57,045 nucleotides of DNA. Origin: Candidatus Parcubacteria bacterium (GTDB lineage: Bacteria; Patescibacteriota; Saccharimonadia; Saccharimonadales; Saccharimonadaceae). The notes beneath the pieces are model-generated. The model did not search any database. It was not told where the DNA came from and worked only from the letters and a program-made list of their open reading frames with translations. The stretch spans positions 1 to 57,045 of the forward strand of contig JAEWBQ010000013.1 of assembly GCA_023391075.1 (NCBI GenBank), in the 5' to 3' direction. The translations under genes were made by a program, and so were the position numbers. Shown one piece after another: positions 17,824-26,733 of this stretch (the first letter of the stretch is position 1; each line of letters begins with the position of its first letter).

Positions 17824-18018
17824 TTAGCGAACGAACAGCAGCGAGGCGATGGCCGTGTCGTAGTGGGTCGTTACCTGCAGTAGAACCCAGGCGATCAAGA
17901 CAGTCAGGTTAATGACGACCGAGACGATCAGGACGGCGGCGATCAAGTCGCGGATCAGCTGTTGGTTCTGGCTCAGTGTCAGCGCGGTTTCGGTGGTGGT
18001 TTCTGTGTTGTTGTTCAT
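17824..18018 (-). CDS. Small single-pass membrane protein
   Basis: 64 residues: a polar, Thr/Asn-rich N-terminus (about 1-25), then one hydrophobic helix (about 27-50) and a short tail ending LLFVR. It has its own promoter and terminator. The -10 ends 9 nt before the ATG, so the mRNA is probably leaderless. Family not recognised. The adjacent dcw operon is a separate transcription unit. Confidence 0.6.
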   Translation of the reverse strand: MNNNTETTTETALTLSQNQQLIRDLIAAVLIVSVVINLTVLIAWVLLQVTTHYDTAIASLLFVR

Positions 18019-18027
18019 GATAAGTTT

Positions 18028-18056
18028 ATACTAGCATACTGTTTATGCTTTGTCAA
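18028..18056 (-). promoter_or_regulatory. Promoter of the 64-residue gene
   Basis: On the minus strand TTGACA, a 17-nt spacer ending TGC, and TAGTAT. Confidence 0.75.
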
Positions 18057-18074
18057 TAATAGTGAATGGTATAG

Positions 18075-19142
18075 CTAAACTTCTCGCGCAACAGGCGCCG
18101 ACCGAATGCGACGAGATGCGGCCCGTCGGACTTCCTGACGATACAATCGCAACAAGGTGTCAACGACAGCGCCGGCGTCATGACGGATCAGCGACCGTGT
18201 CACCGGCAGCATGTCGCCGGTATGCGCTTCAGCCATTCCACCCAGGAATCGGCCGCCTATCGCCTTATAATGCACCCCCTGTAGTTCAGCGTCATCATAG
18301 GTCACCAAATAGGCGTCTTCTGCTTTGTACCGTTCGGCGACGTCAACGCTTGGTAGCGCTTCGTTATATAGCACGTAGTCCAGGCAGCGGCCGCCAGCGA
18401 ACCGCTCGATCTCACGTGCATGATCACTCACTGTAAAGCCAGCCGTCTGTCCAGCTTTTGTCACCAGGTTACAAACATAGGCCACGGTCGCCTGCGTGCG
18501 CTGCAGCGCGTCGCCAATCCCGTCAATGACCAGAAGTGGCCCCAGGGACGTATACAGGTCCCCTGGCGCAATAATCACTAAATCGGCCTGCTCAATAGCC
18601 GCGATGGCCGTGGGGTTAGGTACAGGGTTTGGTACCAGCGACAAGGTGGCACGACGTGGGTCATGTTTGAAATAATCGGCATCGATCACCCGCTCGCCGT
18701 TCAGCTCCAGGCTGACTTCGGGCCAGGCCATCCGCAGCCGCACATCATCGAGAGTACCCGGGATCACCGTGCCGTTAATGCGCAGGATGTCCGACGCTGT
18801 TTCGACCGCATCGGCAAAGCTGCCGGTCGTCTTTTCAAGCGCGGTGAGCAGAATGTTGCCAAATGAATGGCCGCCGAAAGTCCCCTCTTCGAACCGGTAG
18901 CTGAACAGGTCCCGAATCTTCGACGAATCGCTGAGCGCCACGAGACACTGACGCACGTCACCCGGTGGCAACGTGCCCAGTTCGTCTCGTAGTACCCCGG
19001 TACTGCCGCCGTCATCGGCCATATTGACGATCGCGGCGATTCGTTTGGTGTAATCCTTAAGGACATTAAGCATCGTGAAGCTGCCTGTTCCGCCACCAAT
19101 GACAGCTATCTTTACTTCGACTTTACCAAACGGTTCGTGCAT
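18075..19142 (-). CDS. yvcK: YvcK/CofD-like protein
   Basis: A 355-residue Rossmann-type protein. The start KIAVIGGGTGSFTML and the following NMADDGGSTGVLRDELGTLPPGDVR are the YvcK signature for nucleotide-sugar binding. In Firmicutes and Actinobacteria YvcK (CuvA) is needed for wall synthesis on gluconeogenic carbon and binds UDP-GlcNAc. Its place beside the dcw operon fits. Its ATG abuts the stop of the glycosidase gene, so the two are coupled. Confidence 0.92.
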   Translation of the reverse strand: MHEPFGKVEVKIAVIGGGTGSFTMLNVLKDYTKRIAAIVNMADDGGSTGVLRDELGTLPPGDVRQCLVALSDSSKIRDLFSYRFEEGTFGGHSFGNILLTALEKTTGSFADAVETASDILRINGTVIPGTLDDVRLRMAWPEVSLELNGERVIDADYFKHDPRRATLSLVPNPVPNPTAIAAIEQADLVIIAPGDLYTSLGPLLVIDGIGDALQRTQATVAYVCNLVTKAGQTAGFTVSDHAREIERFAGGRCLDYVLYNEALPSVDVAERYKAEDAYLVTYDDAELQGVHYKAIGGRFLGGMAEAHTGDMLPVTRSLIRHDAGAVVDTLLRLYRQEVRRAASRRIRSAPVAREV

Positions 19143-20402
19143 TTATTTTCCTCGTAATTGCTTGATGACTTTTGAAAACCAGAGGGCGCTAGGTCGCAGC
19201 GTCCGCGCACCAGTCGCATAATCGACATGAGCAAGCCCAAAGCGCGGCCACCGGCCCTTATCCCACTCGAAATTATCCATCAGGCTCCAGTGGAGGTAAC
19301 CCTCGAGCTCGACGCCACTGTCCAGCGCCTTCTGCATACCGATGAGCGTCTGGGTAATCCACCACTGACGGTGCGAATCATCAGCATCAGCCAGGCCGTT
19401 TTCGGTAATCAGAATCGGCAGTTTGTAGCGGCGATGTAGCCGCTCAAGCACATACTCGATATTTGCCGGCTGCATATCCCAGCCGAGGTCATTGACATCT
19501 TTGTCGGGGTTATGGATCCGGTAGCCATAAACACGGTTACTAAAATAATAATTCACCCCCAGAAAGTCGCATGAGCGCGCGACTTTGCGCAGGAAATAAT
19601 CATCCTGAAAAAACTGCATGACCTGCGCACTGGCCCGCGACAGCAGGGCGTCGTCACCCGGGTAAAAATAATTCGAATTCTTTGCGATCGAGACGCGGTG
19701 ACGCCGGCCGAGGCCATGGATCGCCTTGGCCGCTTGGCGGTGCGCCCTCGCGAGGTTGCTCATTACTCGCCACGCCGCCATTTTGCTCATTTTCATCGGT
19801 GGCCAGTGTGCCTGCAGGTAGCCCTCACTGACAAACACCTCAGGTTCATTGATAGTAATAACATACCGGACCTCGCGGCCGATTTCGCTGACGACCTTTT
19901 CGGCAAAGCGCATAAAGTATTTGATATTGGCGCGCTTTTCAAATCCGCCCTTTTCGGCGAACCACACCGGCAGTGTAAAGTGGAACAGCGTCATGACCGG
20001 TTCGATCTTGCGGCGCTTCAGTTCGGCAATATAGCGCTTGTAATGATCGATTGCCGCAGCATTCCAGGCACCTTCTTCCGGCTCGATCCGAGACCACTCG
20101 ACACTGAAGCGATAGGCGTTCATGTTCATCTGCTCCAGTAAATCGAAATCCCGCTCGTACTGATGATAATGATCCGCCAGCTGGTTCGATACATAGGTCG
20201 CCGGATCGGCCGCTTCCCGCTTGATGGCATCCCACGACGGCAAATCACCGTAATGATACTGCGCCTGCATGGCTTTTGTCTGCGCGTTTTCAAGTTCCCA
20301 CGCCGTCCACTGATTATGATTGCCGCCCTCTACCTGATGGGCCGCCGTGGATGCACCCCAGAGAAAACGTTTTGGAAATCGCAAGGCTGACTGCTTCTGC
20401 AT
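19143..20402 (-). CDS. GH1 beta-glycosidase
   Basis: A 419-residue (beta/alpha)8 family-1 glycosidase. Acid/base Glu186 is in TINEPEV, and nucleophile Glu334 is in ILITENGLAD. FLWGASTAAHQVEGGN near the N-terminus binds substrate. There is no signal peptide, so it acts in the cytoplasm on imported beta-glucosides or galactosides; substrate specificity cannot be read from sequence. It lies between the helicase (23-nt gap) and yvcK in one operon. Confidence 0.95.
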   Translation of the reverse strand: MQKQSALRFPKRFLWGASTAAHQVEGGNHNQWTAWELENAQTKAMQAQYHYGDLPSWDAIKREAADPATYVSNQLADHYHQYERDFDLLEQMNMNAYRFSVEWSRIEPEEGAWNAAAIDHYKRYIAELKRRKIEPVMTLFHFTLPVWFAEKGGFEKRANIKYFMRFAEKVVSEIGREVRYVITINEPEVFVSEGYLQAHWPPMKMSKMAAWRVMSNLARAHRQAAKAIHGLGRRHRVSIAKNSNYFYPGDDALLSRASAQVMQFFQDDYFLRKVARSCDFLGVNYYFSNRVYGYRIHNPDKDVNDLGWDMQPANIEYVLERLHRRYKLPILITENGLADADDSHRQWWITQTLIGMQKALDSGVELEGYLHWSLMDNFEWDKGRWPRFGLAHVDYATGARTLRPSALWFSKVIKQLRGK

Positions 20403-20425
20403 ATGGGCTTATTATATACCAGCTG

Positions 20426-21943
20426 CTACAGGACGACGACGTCTTCGCCGAACAGCTTCTGTAGCCGCATGGTAATGCTCCCCTCATGTCGGCCCAGCTT
20501 GGCGCTGAGCTCTTTGACACTCACGCCGTTTTGGAAGTCCTGGCGCAGTACATCATCGTCAGCTGGCAACCACGACTTGTAGGCGTTCGGGTAGGTTTCG
20601 CGCATTTTGGCGATCTTTTCATTCCAGCCGCTGTTGCCGCTCACCTTCTTTTTGGTCGGTTCTTTGCGGGTGGCGATCTTTGCCTCTAAGTGAGCGAACT
20701 TCTTTGTGTCAGCCGCCGCACGAGACCGCAACGTTTCGTCGATTTGCTGGGCGTCAGCGCTAATCTGAAGGGCCATACGGTTGATGCCGCTTAAATATAA
20801 ATTGTGCAAATTTTTTACTCGGCTCAGCGCGACATACCCCATGCCTTCAACGAAGGCTTTGCGCAGATCAATCCGGGCAGCGTCGAGCGTCATACCCTGG
20901 CTCTTGTGGACCGTAATCGCCCAGGCCAGCCGCAGCGGGATCTGAGTGATACTCGCCCGCTTCTTATCACCGTCACGCAGCTCCCAGCTATCAGGCACCA
21001 TGCTGACGACCCGCCCACTCCGGAACTCGACGATCGGATATTCGGTCCCCGGCTCGAAATCGATCACCGTACCGATGCTGCCGTTGGCATACCGGCGGTC
21101 CGTTGCGTTTTTGACAGCCATGACCAGCGCTCCTTTTTTGAGCCGAAGTGTGGCCGGCGCCAGAACGGAGCGTTGTAAATTCTCTACATAGTTATCCGCG
21201 CCGGTAGTGACCTGTGTATAAAAAAGTTCGTCACCCGCCAGGTCATCCAGCCGGGCTTCGTTGATGCGATCGACGTCCAGATTGACCGTATGGAGCTCGG
21301 TCAGCGCCGCATCATCCTCGGGTTGCTGGTCAACCCGCGACAGCAACTGCTCCGCATGATGGCGGCGGATATCGCCTGCCCGCAGCGCATTCAAAATACC
21401 AAGCAGCTGCTCGTCGTCCTGACGGTGCTGTTCGGCCAAGTAGCAAATCGTCGGATCGAGCTCCGCCCACCCCCGGCTATGCACGACAAACCCGCCCTGC
21501 GCATCGCCGCGATTAACTGGCGGCAGCTGAAAGAAATCGCCCGACATAATCAGCTGGATGCCACCAAATGGTACGTCTTTTTTGCGGACCAGCCGGCAGA
21601 CTTCGTCGACCATATCGAGCCGGTAGTCATGCAGCATCGAAATCTCATCGATGATCAGCACGTCGGTCTTTTCGATGATTTCCCGCCGGCCTTTTGCCAT
21701 ATGCTCGGCAAAGCCCTGGGGAATGTAATCGTTTACGCCAATTCCCGCCCACGAATGGATGGTCGTGCCACCCAGGTGCGTCGCTGCCAGGCCGGTCGTT
21801 GCCGTCACTGAGACATGCTTACCTTCGTGTTTGGCATGCTTAATAAACTGGTTAAGAACGTACGTCTTGCCTGCGCCTGCCGGCCCGGTCAATAGTACGC
21901 TCTCGCCACTGAGCATAATCTCTAGCGCTAACCCCTGATTCAT
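20426..21943 (-). CDS. PIF1-like superfamily 1 helicase
   Basis: A 505-residue 5'-3' helicase of the PIF1/RecD2 group. Walker A GPAGAGKT is at about 20-27, Walker B VLIIDEISML near 95, GDFFQLPPV (motif III), and AITVHKSQGMTLD (motif V/VI region). The last 60 residues form a small helical domain (RQDFQNGVSVKELSAKLGRH) like a homeodomain-type HTH. PIF1 enzymes unwind G-quadruplexes and stalled forks. TATAAT ends 9 nt before the ATG, so the mRNA is probably leaderless. Operon head, divergent from the next plus-strand gene. Confidence 0.88.
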   Translation of the reverse strand: MNQGLALEIMLSGESVLLTGPAGAGKTYVLNQFIKHAKHEGKHVSVTATTGLAATHLGGTTIHSWAGIGVNDYIPQGFAEHMAKGRREIIEKTDVLIIDEISMLHDYRLDMVDEVCRLVRKKDVPFGGIQLIMSGDFFQLPPVNRGDAQGGFVVHSRGWAELDPTICYLAEQHRQDDEQLLGILNALRAGDIRRHHAEQLLSRVDQQPEDDAALTELHTVNLDVDRINEARLDDLAGDELFYTQVTTGADNYVENLQRSVLAPATLRLKKGALVMAVKNATDRRYANGSIGTVIDFEPGTEYPIVEFRSGRVVSMVPDSWELRDGDKKRASITQIPLRLAWAITVHKSQGMTLDAARIDLRKAFVEGMGYVALSRVKNLHNLYLSGINRMALQISADAQQIDETLRSRAAADTKKFAHLEAKIATRKEPTKKKVSGNSGWNEKIAKMRETYPNAYKSWLPADDDVLRQDFQNGVSVKELSAKLGRHEGSITMRLQKLFGEDVVVL

Positions 21944-21999
21944 GTATGTTCTATTATATCACTTCGACAAAGGCACCTTTGCCATACATTTCGCTTCGC

Positions 22000-22028
22000 T
22001 TGCCTTTCTCGCAGGGGTAGCGTACATT
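22000..22028 (+). promoter_or_regulatory. Promoter of the 268-residue orphan
   Basis: TTGCCT, a 17-nt spacer and TACATT; the -10 ends 10 nt before the ATG, with no room for a Shine-Dalgarno site. Confidence 0.65.
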
Positions 22029-22038
22029 GTGAAGCATC

Positions 22039-22845
22039 ATGTCAGAACGTATTCCATCGCCCGAATCGCTTTTCGCGCAGCTCGCGTCGTTCGCTAACGA
22101 GCTCGACCCTGAATTTCGCCGCGGCGAGAGCGACGCGATCACCCATGACCGCAGCACGAAAAAAATCACTGGACACGTGCTAGACGACACTGACCCAACA
22201 TTCAAGATCCCCCTTTACGACGAACGATTACTGACATTCCGTGCCAGTCGGACCGTCGACGATGACGATGGAACTGGCGGGTCGACTGCCTTTATGGTGC
22301 GTCAAGAGATCATCACGCAGCTCAACGAGCTGCCCAAGCCCCTCTATCCCCTGCTCGACCAAGAAATGATCGAGCAGTACGCCATGACCGAACAAGGTGA
22401 TCTCAACGTCGTCACGTACGTGCAATACACTGTCGACGACGACGAGGGAGAAGTGCGTATCGACCGTAATATTGGCTATACCCTCCGGGATATTGAAGAA
22501 CCGATCTTCGCGTCAAGCGAGCTCCTCGGGCAGCCTAAACCCGAGGCCGTCCCAGTTGCTCATACCCAGCAAACCCTGCTTGTATTTCCGCCGATTAAAC
22601 AGGATGCGGCAACAGACAGCATTGAGCAAATTTCATACGATGCTGTGTTCGATGAAATCTTCGACGGCCAAAACCACTTATTCTATGGTGAATTTAACGA
22701 ACGACGTGATGACGATGCAACACTTGCGCTACTAGCTCTGTTAAAGTGCATCAAGGGCCGGCACGCACTGCCCACCGCACTTACCTTGCCAAGCAGCGAA
22801 TGTGACGACATTTCACCGACCGACAAAACTGGTCGTGATGCCTAA
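22039..22845 (+). CDS. Acidic hypothetical protein
   Basis: 268 residues, rich in Asp and Glu, with an Asp-rich loop around residue 75 and no membrane segment or signal. No family is recognised. It is transcribed alone from a strong promoter and ends in a shared bidirectional terminator. It resembles in composition other acidic orphans of this window (26177, 52401), but no alignment was possible. Confidence 0.65.
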   Translation: MSERIPSPESLFAQLASFANELDPEFRRGESDAITHDRSTKKITGHVLDDTDPTFKIPLYDERLLTFRASRTVDDDDGTGGSTAFMVRQEIITQLNELPKPLYPLLDQEMIEQYAMTEQGDLNVVTYVQYTVDDDEGEVRIDRNIGYTLRDIEEPIFASSELLGQPKPEAVPVAHTQQTLLVFPPIKQDAATDSIEQISYDAVFDEIFDGQNHLFYGEFNERRDDDATLALLALLKCIKGRHALPTALTLPSSECDDISPTDKTGRDA

Positions 22846-22876
22846 AAATCACCCGCCAGATCGACGGGTGATTTTT
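22844..22876. terminator. Bidirectional terminator
   Basis: AAAAATCACCCG pairs with CGGGTGATTTTT. It serves both the plus-strand orphan and the minus-strand DUF4868 gene, whose stop codons flank it. Confidence 0.9.
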
Positions 22877-22879
22877 ATG

Positions 22880-23866
22880 CTATAGTTCGCCGCGTGGCGG
22901 TTCGCCGTCAGGCTCATCGAGCAGCTTCTTGCTCTTGATCTCGTAGCGCTTGCCAGTGATTTCACTCGTGATGTAATCTTCGTTGATCAAATTCACGAAC
23001 ATGTCGAGGTCATTGCCGTCCATGATAATGATCGCGCCGTTGTCGTCGGTCATCAGCTCGAGTTGCATACTGTCGGCGTATTCCACTGCTTGCTCCTGGG
23101 TGACAGCACCGATCTCCATCTTTTGCAGCTTGTTGACGATCTTTTTGCGTTCGCGCACCAGCGTCTGTAAATCAAGGCCGTCCGGGAAACTCAAGTTAAA
23201 CTGCTTCTCGATTTCTTCGACTTTTTGATCAGCTAGCAGCTGCTTCTTGTATTCGTAGTTGAACAGCTTCTCGAACTTAGCTTGGTTAAAGACGAAAATG
23301 TCTTTATCGATGATCATCACCTGGTTGTCGGCTGGCATCTTAAGGCCCACGTCCGCCTTGAAACTACCAAACTTGCCTTCTCGGAATTCCCACGCGGTCG
23401 CGCCTTTCAGCACTCCACCCTGCTGAATGCCCTTGATGATGTAGAATGCCTTATCAGGGGTGTCTTTATGCGTAAACCGAGCCACGATGCCCTTGATGCG
23501 CTTGAACTCGTGTTCTTCCTCGCTAAACTCGACGATGTCGTGGCGTTCGTGCTCGATCAGGTGGATCAGCGTTTCGGCACGCCCGACCTTTTCCAGGTCA
23601 GTGCGCAGCAGCACGTTTTCTTCGCCTTCGCTCATCTCGAACTCGCGGACGCTCAGTCCGGTGCCCGCACCTAGATTGACGAAGTTGATCGCGTCAAACA
23701 AAAACAGCGGCTTGACCTGCTCATTCAGCTCGCTGCTGAAGTTGGTACTGTAAGGAGTGTAGTTTTTGTTAAACAAAAAGATTTCGACATCGAGCTCTTT
23801 CTTGAGGCCGTCGGTATTATTGGCCCACAAGAAAATATCGGTCGGTTGGCGTGTTTCGGTTTCCAT
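22880..23866 (-). CDS. DUF4868 (KwaB-like) protein
   Basis: A 328-residue soluble protein. The central and C-terminal layout fits DUF4868, the family of Kiwa defence protein KwaB: a beta strand plus VMIIDKDIFVFNQAKFEKLF, a helical stretch with LQTLVRERKKIVNKLQKM, and a final NEDYITSEITGKRYEIKSKK. In Kiwa, KwaB works with the four-helix membrane protein KwaA. No KwaA-like gene adjoins it here. TACAAT lies about 40 nt upstream. Whether it is a defence protein or a domesticated relative is open. Confidence 0.65.
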   Translation of the reverse strand: METETRQPTDIFLWANNTDGLKKELDVEIFLFNKNYTPYSTNFSSELNEQVKPLFLFDAINFVNLGAGTGLSVREFEMSEGEENVLLRTDLEKVGRAETLIHLIEHERHDIVEFSEEEHEFKRIKGIVARFTHKDTPDKAFYIIKGIQQGGVLKGATAWEFREGKFGSFKADVGLKMPADNQVMIIDKDIFVFNQAKFEKLFNYEYKKQLLADQKVEEIEKQFNLSFPDGLDLQTLVRERKKIVNKLQKMEIGAVTQEQAVEYADSMQLELMTDDNGAIIIMDGNDLDMFVNLINEDYITSEITGKRYEIKSKKLLDEPDGEPPRGEL

Positions 23867-23940
23867 ATTCTAACTTTCTTTTACTAACAACTGTAATCCA
23901 TTGTAGCGCAAGTTTTTCGAAACGATGATGTAATTTATGA

Positions 23941-24510
23941 CTACTGCAGACCGGCGTAATAGTGGCTCAGCATAGCAATTAAATCATTGCAGTCATTCGC
24001 AGTCACCGCCTCGAATTCCATCTGAGCATGCAACAAGGCTGCGTCATCATCATGAATATAAAACCGGTCAACCATATCGTCGACACCAACCTGATCGTGA
24101 TAATAGGCGTGCTTTTCGCCGCGGACCTTTACACTTCGCTCCGCTACAAGCGTCCGCTCCGGTTGCCATACGAAATCGTAACTTGTCGACGCTACGAGCC
24201 ACTTGCCAGCGTCCCGCTCCACACGGTACGTGTCATAGTACTTAGCTTCCCATGTCACCACGTCAGATGTCGCAAGCTTACCGATACGCGCACCTATGAC
24301 ATGTCGGACGTTGCCCGTCCCACGCACCTCACTAGGGGTGACGGGTATGTCCATATGGTCGACAAACAGATAGGAGTCGTCCATCCGCTCGAGACGGCGA
24401 AGTTTATTTCGGCGCATAGCTGAGGATGCACCCATCAAGGTCAGCCTGCGCAGCTGCTGTGGTGTTGGTGCATCACGAAGCGCGAGCATCTCGCTAGCGG
24501 GACGGTTCAC
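23941..24510 (-). CDS. Hypothetical protein, metK operon
   Basis: 189 residues, soluble, no recognised family. The N-terminus is basic (RRLTLMGASSAMRRNKLRRLER). The middle (VVTWEAKYYDTYRVERDAGKW) reads as beta strands. Its start overlaps the stop of the 170-residue gene by 4 nt, so translation is coupled. Last gene of the riboswitch-controlled metK unit. Confidence 0.65.
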   Translation of the reverse strand: MNRPASEMLALRDAPTPQQLRRLTLMGASSAMRRNKLRRLERMDDSYLFVDHMDIPVTPSEVRGTGNVRHVIGARIGKLATSDVVTWEAKYYDTYRVERDAGKWLVASTSYDFVWQPERTLVAERSVKVRGEKHAYYHDQVGVDDMVDRFYIHDDDAALLHAQMEFEAVTANDCNDLIAMLSHYYAGLQ

Positions 24511-25019
24511 GCTGCCTCTTCCACCCCCAATAGTCTATCGCGGAACTGATCTAACAGCTGGTCGACATCAGCCGCTGTCGAGACGGTCATCTGACGGCGC
24601 TCGCCATGCGACGGATGTCGCTCGATCCACCGTCGTGCCCGTAGGATACCATCTTCTTCCGTCCAACGGTAACCGAAAGCCTGCCATGCCTCTTCGCTCA
24701 TACCCGGAATCTCCGTTTCGACTCTTTCGCTCAAGTACAGGCTGTAATGATCAGGCTCGCCATTTGGCACCTCGAACTGATCCTCACCTACAACGAGTGC
24801 TGGAATTCGTGCATAGCGCGCCACACGGCCAATTCGCTGGTTATTCTTTAGTTGAAAATCCTTGAGGTAATAAATTTCCTGAAGTTGATTGTCTTTGTTG
24901 ACCACCATGCCCCGCTCAAGTGTAGCTGCATAAGCGAACGCTACTTGCGCAAGCTTCCGTAATGCGTCCGGCGAAGGCAGCGTAACTTCGCGATCGTAGG
25001 TTGGTGTAAATTCAGACAT
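24507..25019 (-). CDS. Hypothetical protein, metK operon
   Basis: 170 residues, no recognised family. It is predicted mixed alpha/beta, with a helix at about 16-35 (DALRKLAQVAFAYAATLER) and an acidic C-terminus. GGAAAGG precedes the ATG, which lies 3 nt after the metK stop. Co-transcription with metK suggests a link to SAM supply or use, but this is inference from position. Confidence 0.65.
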   Translation of the reverse strand: MSEFTPTYDREVTLPSPDALRKLAQVAFAYAATLERGMVVNKDNQLQEIYYLKDFQLKNNQRIGRVARYARIPALVVGEDQFEVPNGEPDHYSLYLSERVETEIPGMSEEAWQAFGYRWTEEDGILRARRWIERHPSHGERRQMTVSTAADVDQLLDQFRDRLLGVEEAA

Positions 25020-25022
25020 ATC

Positions 25023-25991
25023 TTACCTTTCCCAGTCGAACCCGTGCCCAAAATGTCCGTAGCGAGCAGTCTGCTCGTAGATCGGGCGCCTCAGCCCAAG
25101 GGTCTTGATAATCCCGTTTGGTGTTAAGTCGTAGCCTACTACTTTCTCACTGACGCCGTCAAGTATGACCGTTGCCTCAAGCGGCTCAGCCACCCCGATC
25201 GCATAGGCCAGGCGGACATATACTTCGTGAGCGTTACGTGCCTTTAAATAATCCACGGCAATCTTGCGCGCCATATAGGCCGCACTGCGGTCGACCTTGC
25301 TCGGGTCCTTGCCACTAAATGCTCCACCACCGATTGGAATACGCGGCCCATAGTTATCAACCGCCAGCTTGCGGCCGGTCAGCCCTGAATCGGCATCAAA
25401 CCCGCCCTGTTCCCAATCGCCGCACGGATTAACGTACAGCGTCACATCAGTCGCACTCGACTTCCCTGCCAGCCATGTCACGACCGCCTGCTTCAGCTCG
25501 TCACCCGGCGCATGCTGAAAGCTTGCCACGACGCTGACGATCTGGCCGTCGCTCAGCGTGATCTGCGTCTTGCCGTCATGCGGCCAGAGTTCATAGAGAT
25601 ACTGGTTCAGCTGACGCGATAACACGACTTCGAGCGGCAAGTACTGCGGCGTCTCGCTGGTCGCATAGCCGATCATAATTCCCTGATCGCCTGCGCCGCC
25701 CGTGTCGACCCCCTGCGCAATCTCTACGCTTTGCGGGGCAATCGTGTTAACAATCGTTACGTCGCCAGCAAGGCGCTTCACAATTGCCACCACATCAACC
25801 GTCGCCCGTGAGGTCACCTCGCCGGTAACGAAGATCGTACCGTGCCCGCCTGCTACATCGACCGCCACACGCGCCAATGGATCCTGTGCCAAGTGCGCGT
25901 CCAAGATCGCATCCGAAATCTGATCGCATAGCTTGTCCGGATGCCCTGGCGACACACTCTCGGCGGTTCGGTAGGTATATTCTGCAGACAT
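25023..25991 (-). CDS. metK: S-adenosylmethionine synthetase
   Basis: Makes SAM from methionine and ATP. It is 322 residues, clearly shorter than the usual 380-400. Key motifs are kept: ESVSPGHPDKLCDQISDAILD, the methionine/ATP loop GGAGDQGIMIGYA, and the P-loop-like GGGAFSGKDPSKVDRSAAY. The missing length lies mainly in the middle domain. Transcribed with two orphans and controlled by a SAM-I riboswitch. Confidence 0.96.
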   Translation of the reverse strand: MSAEYTYRTAESVSPGHPDKLCDQISDAILDAHLAQDPLARVAVDVAGGHGTIFVTGEVTSRATVDVVAIVKRLAGDVTIVNTIAPQSVEIAQGVDTGGAGDQGIMIGYATSETPQYLPLEVVLSRQLNQYLYELWPHDGKTQITLSDGQIVSVVASFQHAPGDELKQAVVTWLAGKSSATDVTLYVNPCGDWEQGGFDADSGLTGRKLAVDNYGPRIPIGGGAFSGKDPSKVDRSAAYMARKIAVDYLKARNAHEVYVRLAYAIGVAEPLEATVILDGVSEKVVGYDLTPNGIIKTLGLRRPIYEQTARYGHFGHGFDWER

Positions 25992-26035
25992 AAAAACTCC
26001 CTTCTATCTGCCCCGCGGCCATCAGAAAGGAGTTT
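25992..26035 (-). promoter_or_regulatory. Riboswitch expression platform
   Basis: On the minus strand AAACTCCTTTCT pairs with AGAAGGGAGTTT, ending in TTTTT immediately before the metK ATG. The 3' arm contains the AAGGGAG ribosome site, so the same hairpin could terminate transcription and hide the start. Confidence 0.75.
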
Positions 26036-26048
26036 GTCATAGAGACGC

Positions 26049-26146
26049 ATATCTTTCCTGATACCTCAGGCTGGAATTAGCACCTTACCGTTTCGGGCAG
26101 GTTGCCGGCGAGTCATAGGGCCAGTCCCTCGTCGCACTCTTGATAT
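26049..26146 (-). ncRNA. SAM-I (S-box) riboswitch
   Basis: Minus-strand aptamer in front of metK. The conserved core is visible in order: ATATCAAGAG (P1 5' side), GAGGGACTGGCCC, GCCGGCAACC, AAGGTGCTAATTCCAGC and GATAT closing P1. This matches the SAM-I class (RF00162), which senses S-adenosylmethionine and turns off expression. Negative feedback on metK is the expected role. Confidence 0.93.
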
Positions 26147-26164
26147 TTAATTGTTAATACTATT

Positions 26165-26173
26165 AGTATAGCA
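26165..26173 (-). promoter_or_regulatory. Promoter of the metK riboswitch transcript
   Basis: Extended -10 TG-C-TATACT on the minus strand; no clear -35. Transcription would begin about 10-15 nt before P1 of the riboswitch. Confidence 0.6.
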
Positions 26174-26176
26174 TGT

Positions 26177-26686
26177 TTAATCGTTTGCTTCCTGCATGAT
26201 ATCCACACAGGCGTCGCAGATAGCGCGCATATCATCTACCATAAGAGGTCGCTCGGTAGGGCGGATCGGCATAAAACCACTGTCGTGCGTATTGATCTTA
26301 CAATCTGTATAAACACTTCCCCCAAGCGCTCGCTCGCCAGCTCGACAGAGTGTGTAAATCGATGCCATCCCGCTTGTCGGCAAAGAATCGGCAAATCTGC
26401 CAAACTTCGATATAGTAACTACATACGTTTCCATGTCGCCAAGCTTTGATTTTTCATAATGGATTTCCGTAGATGTTGTCACCAAGGCGTCGTCAATGAT
26501 AAAACGCCGATCGATCTCAAGCTGCGCATTGTCCTTGTGGGCACAGAATTTCAACGACCGAGTCTCCGGTAAATCCAGTACGTCGTCAAGAAAATCGCAG
26601 ACCACGTTTACGCCGTCTTGAAACCTCTCCGTATTTACATCAGCTTCATTATCGTAATCAGTGGTGAAGTTTGGCCGCTCGCTCAT
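26177..26686 (-). CDS. Acidic hypothetical protein
   Basis: 169 residues from the ATG at 26686 (MSERPNFTTDYDNEAD). The frame opens at a GTG 21 nt earlier, but a TATAGT ends 6 nt before this ATG, pointing to a leaderless start here. Soluble, Asp/Glu-rich, with four scattered Cys. No family recognised. It is transcribed separately from metK. Confidence 0.65.
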   Translation of the reverse strand: MSERPNFTTDYDNEADVNTERFQDGVNVVCDFLDDVLDLPETRSLKFCAHKDNAQLEIDRRFIIDDALVTTSTEIHYEKSKLGDMETYVVTISKFGRFADSLPTSGMASIYTLCRAGERALGGSVYTDCKINTHDSGFMPIRPTERPLMVDDMRAICDACVDIMQEAND

Positions 26687-26733
26687 GGCAAGACTATACC
26701 ACTCCACTTGTCACTTGACTAGCGGTAATAGTA

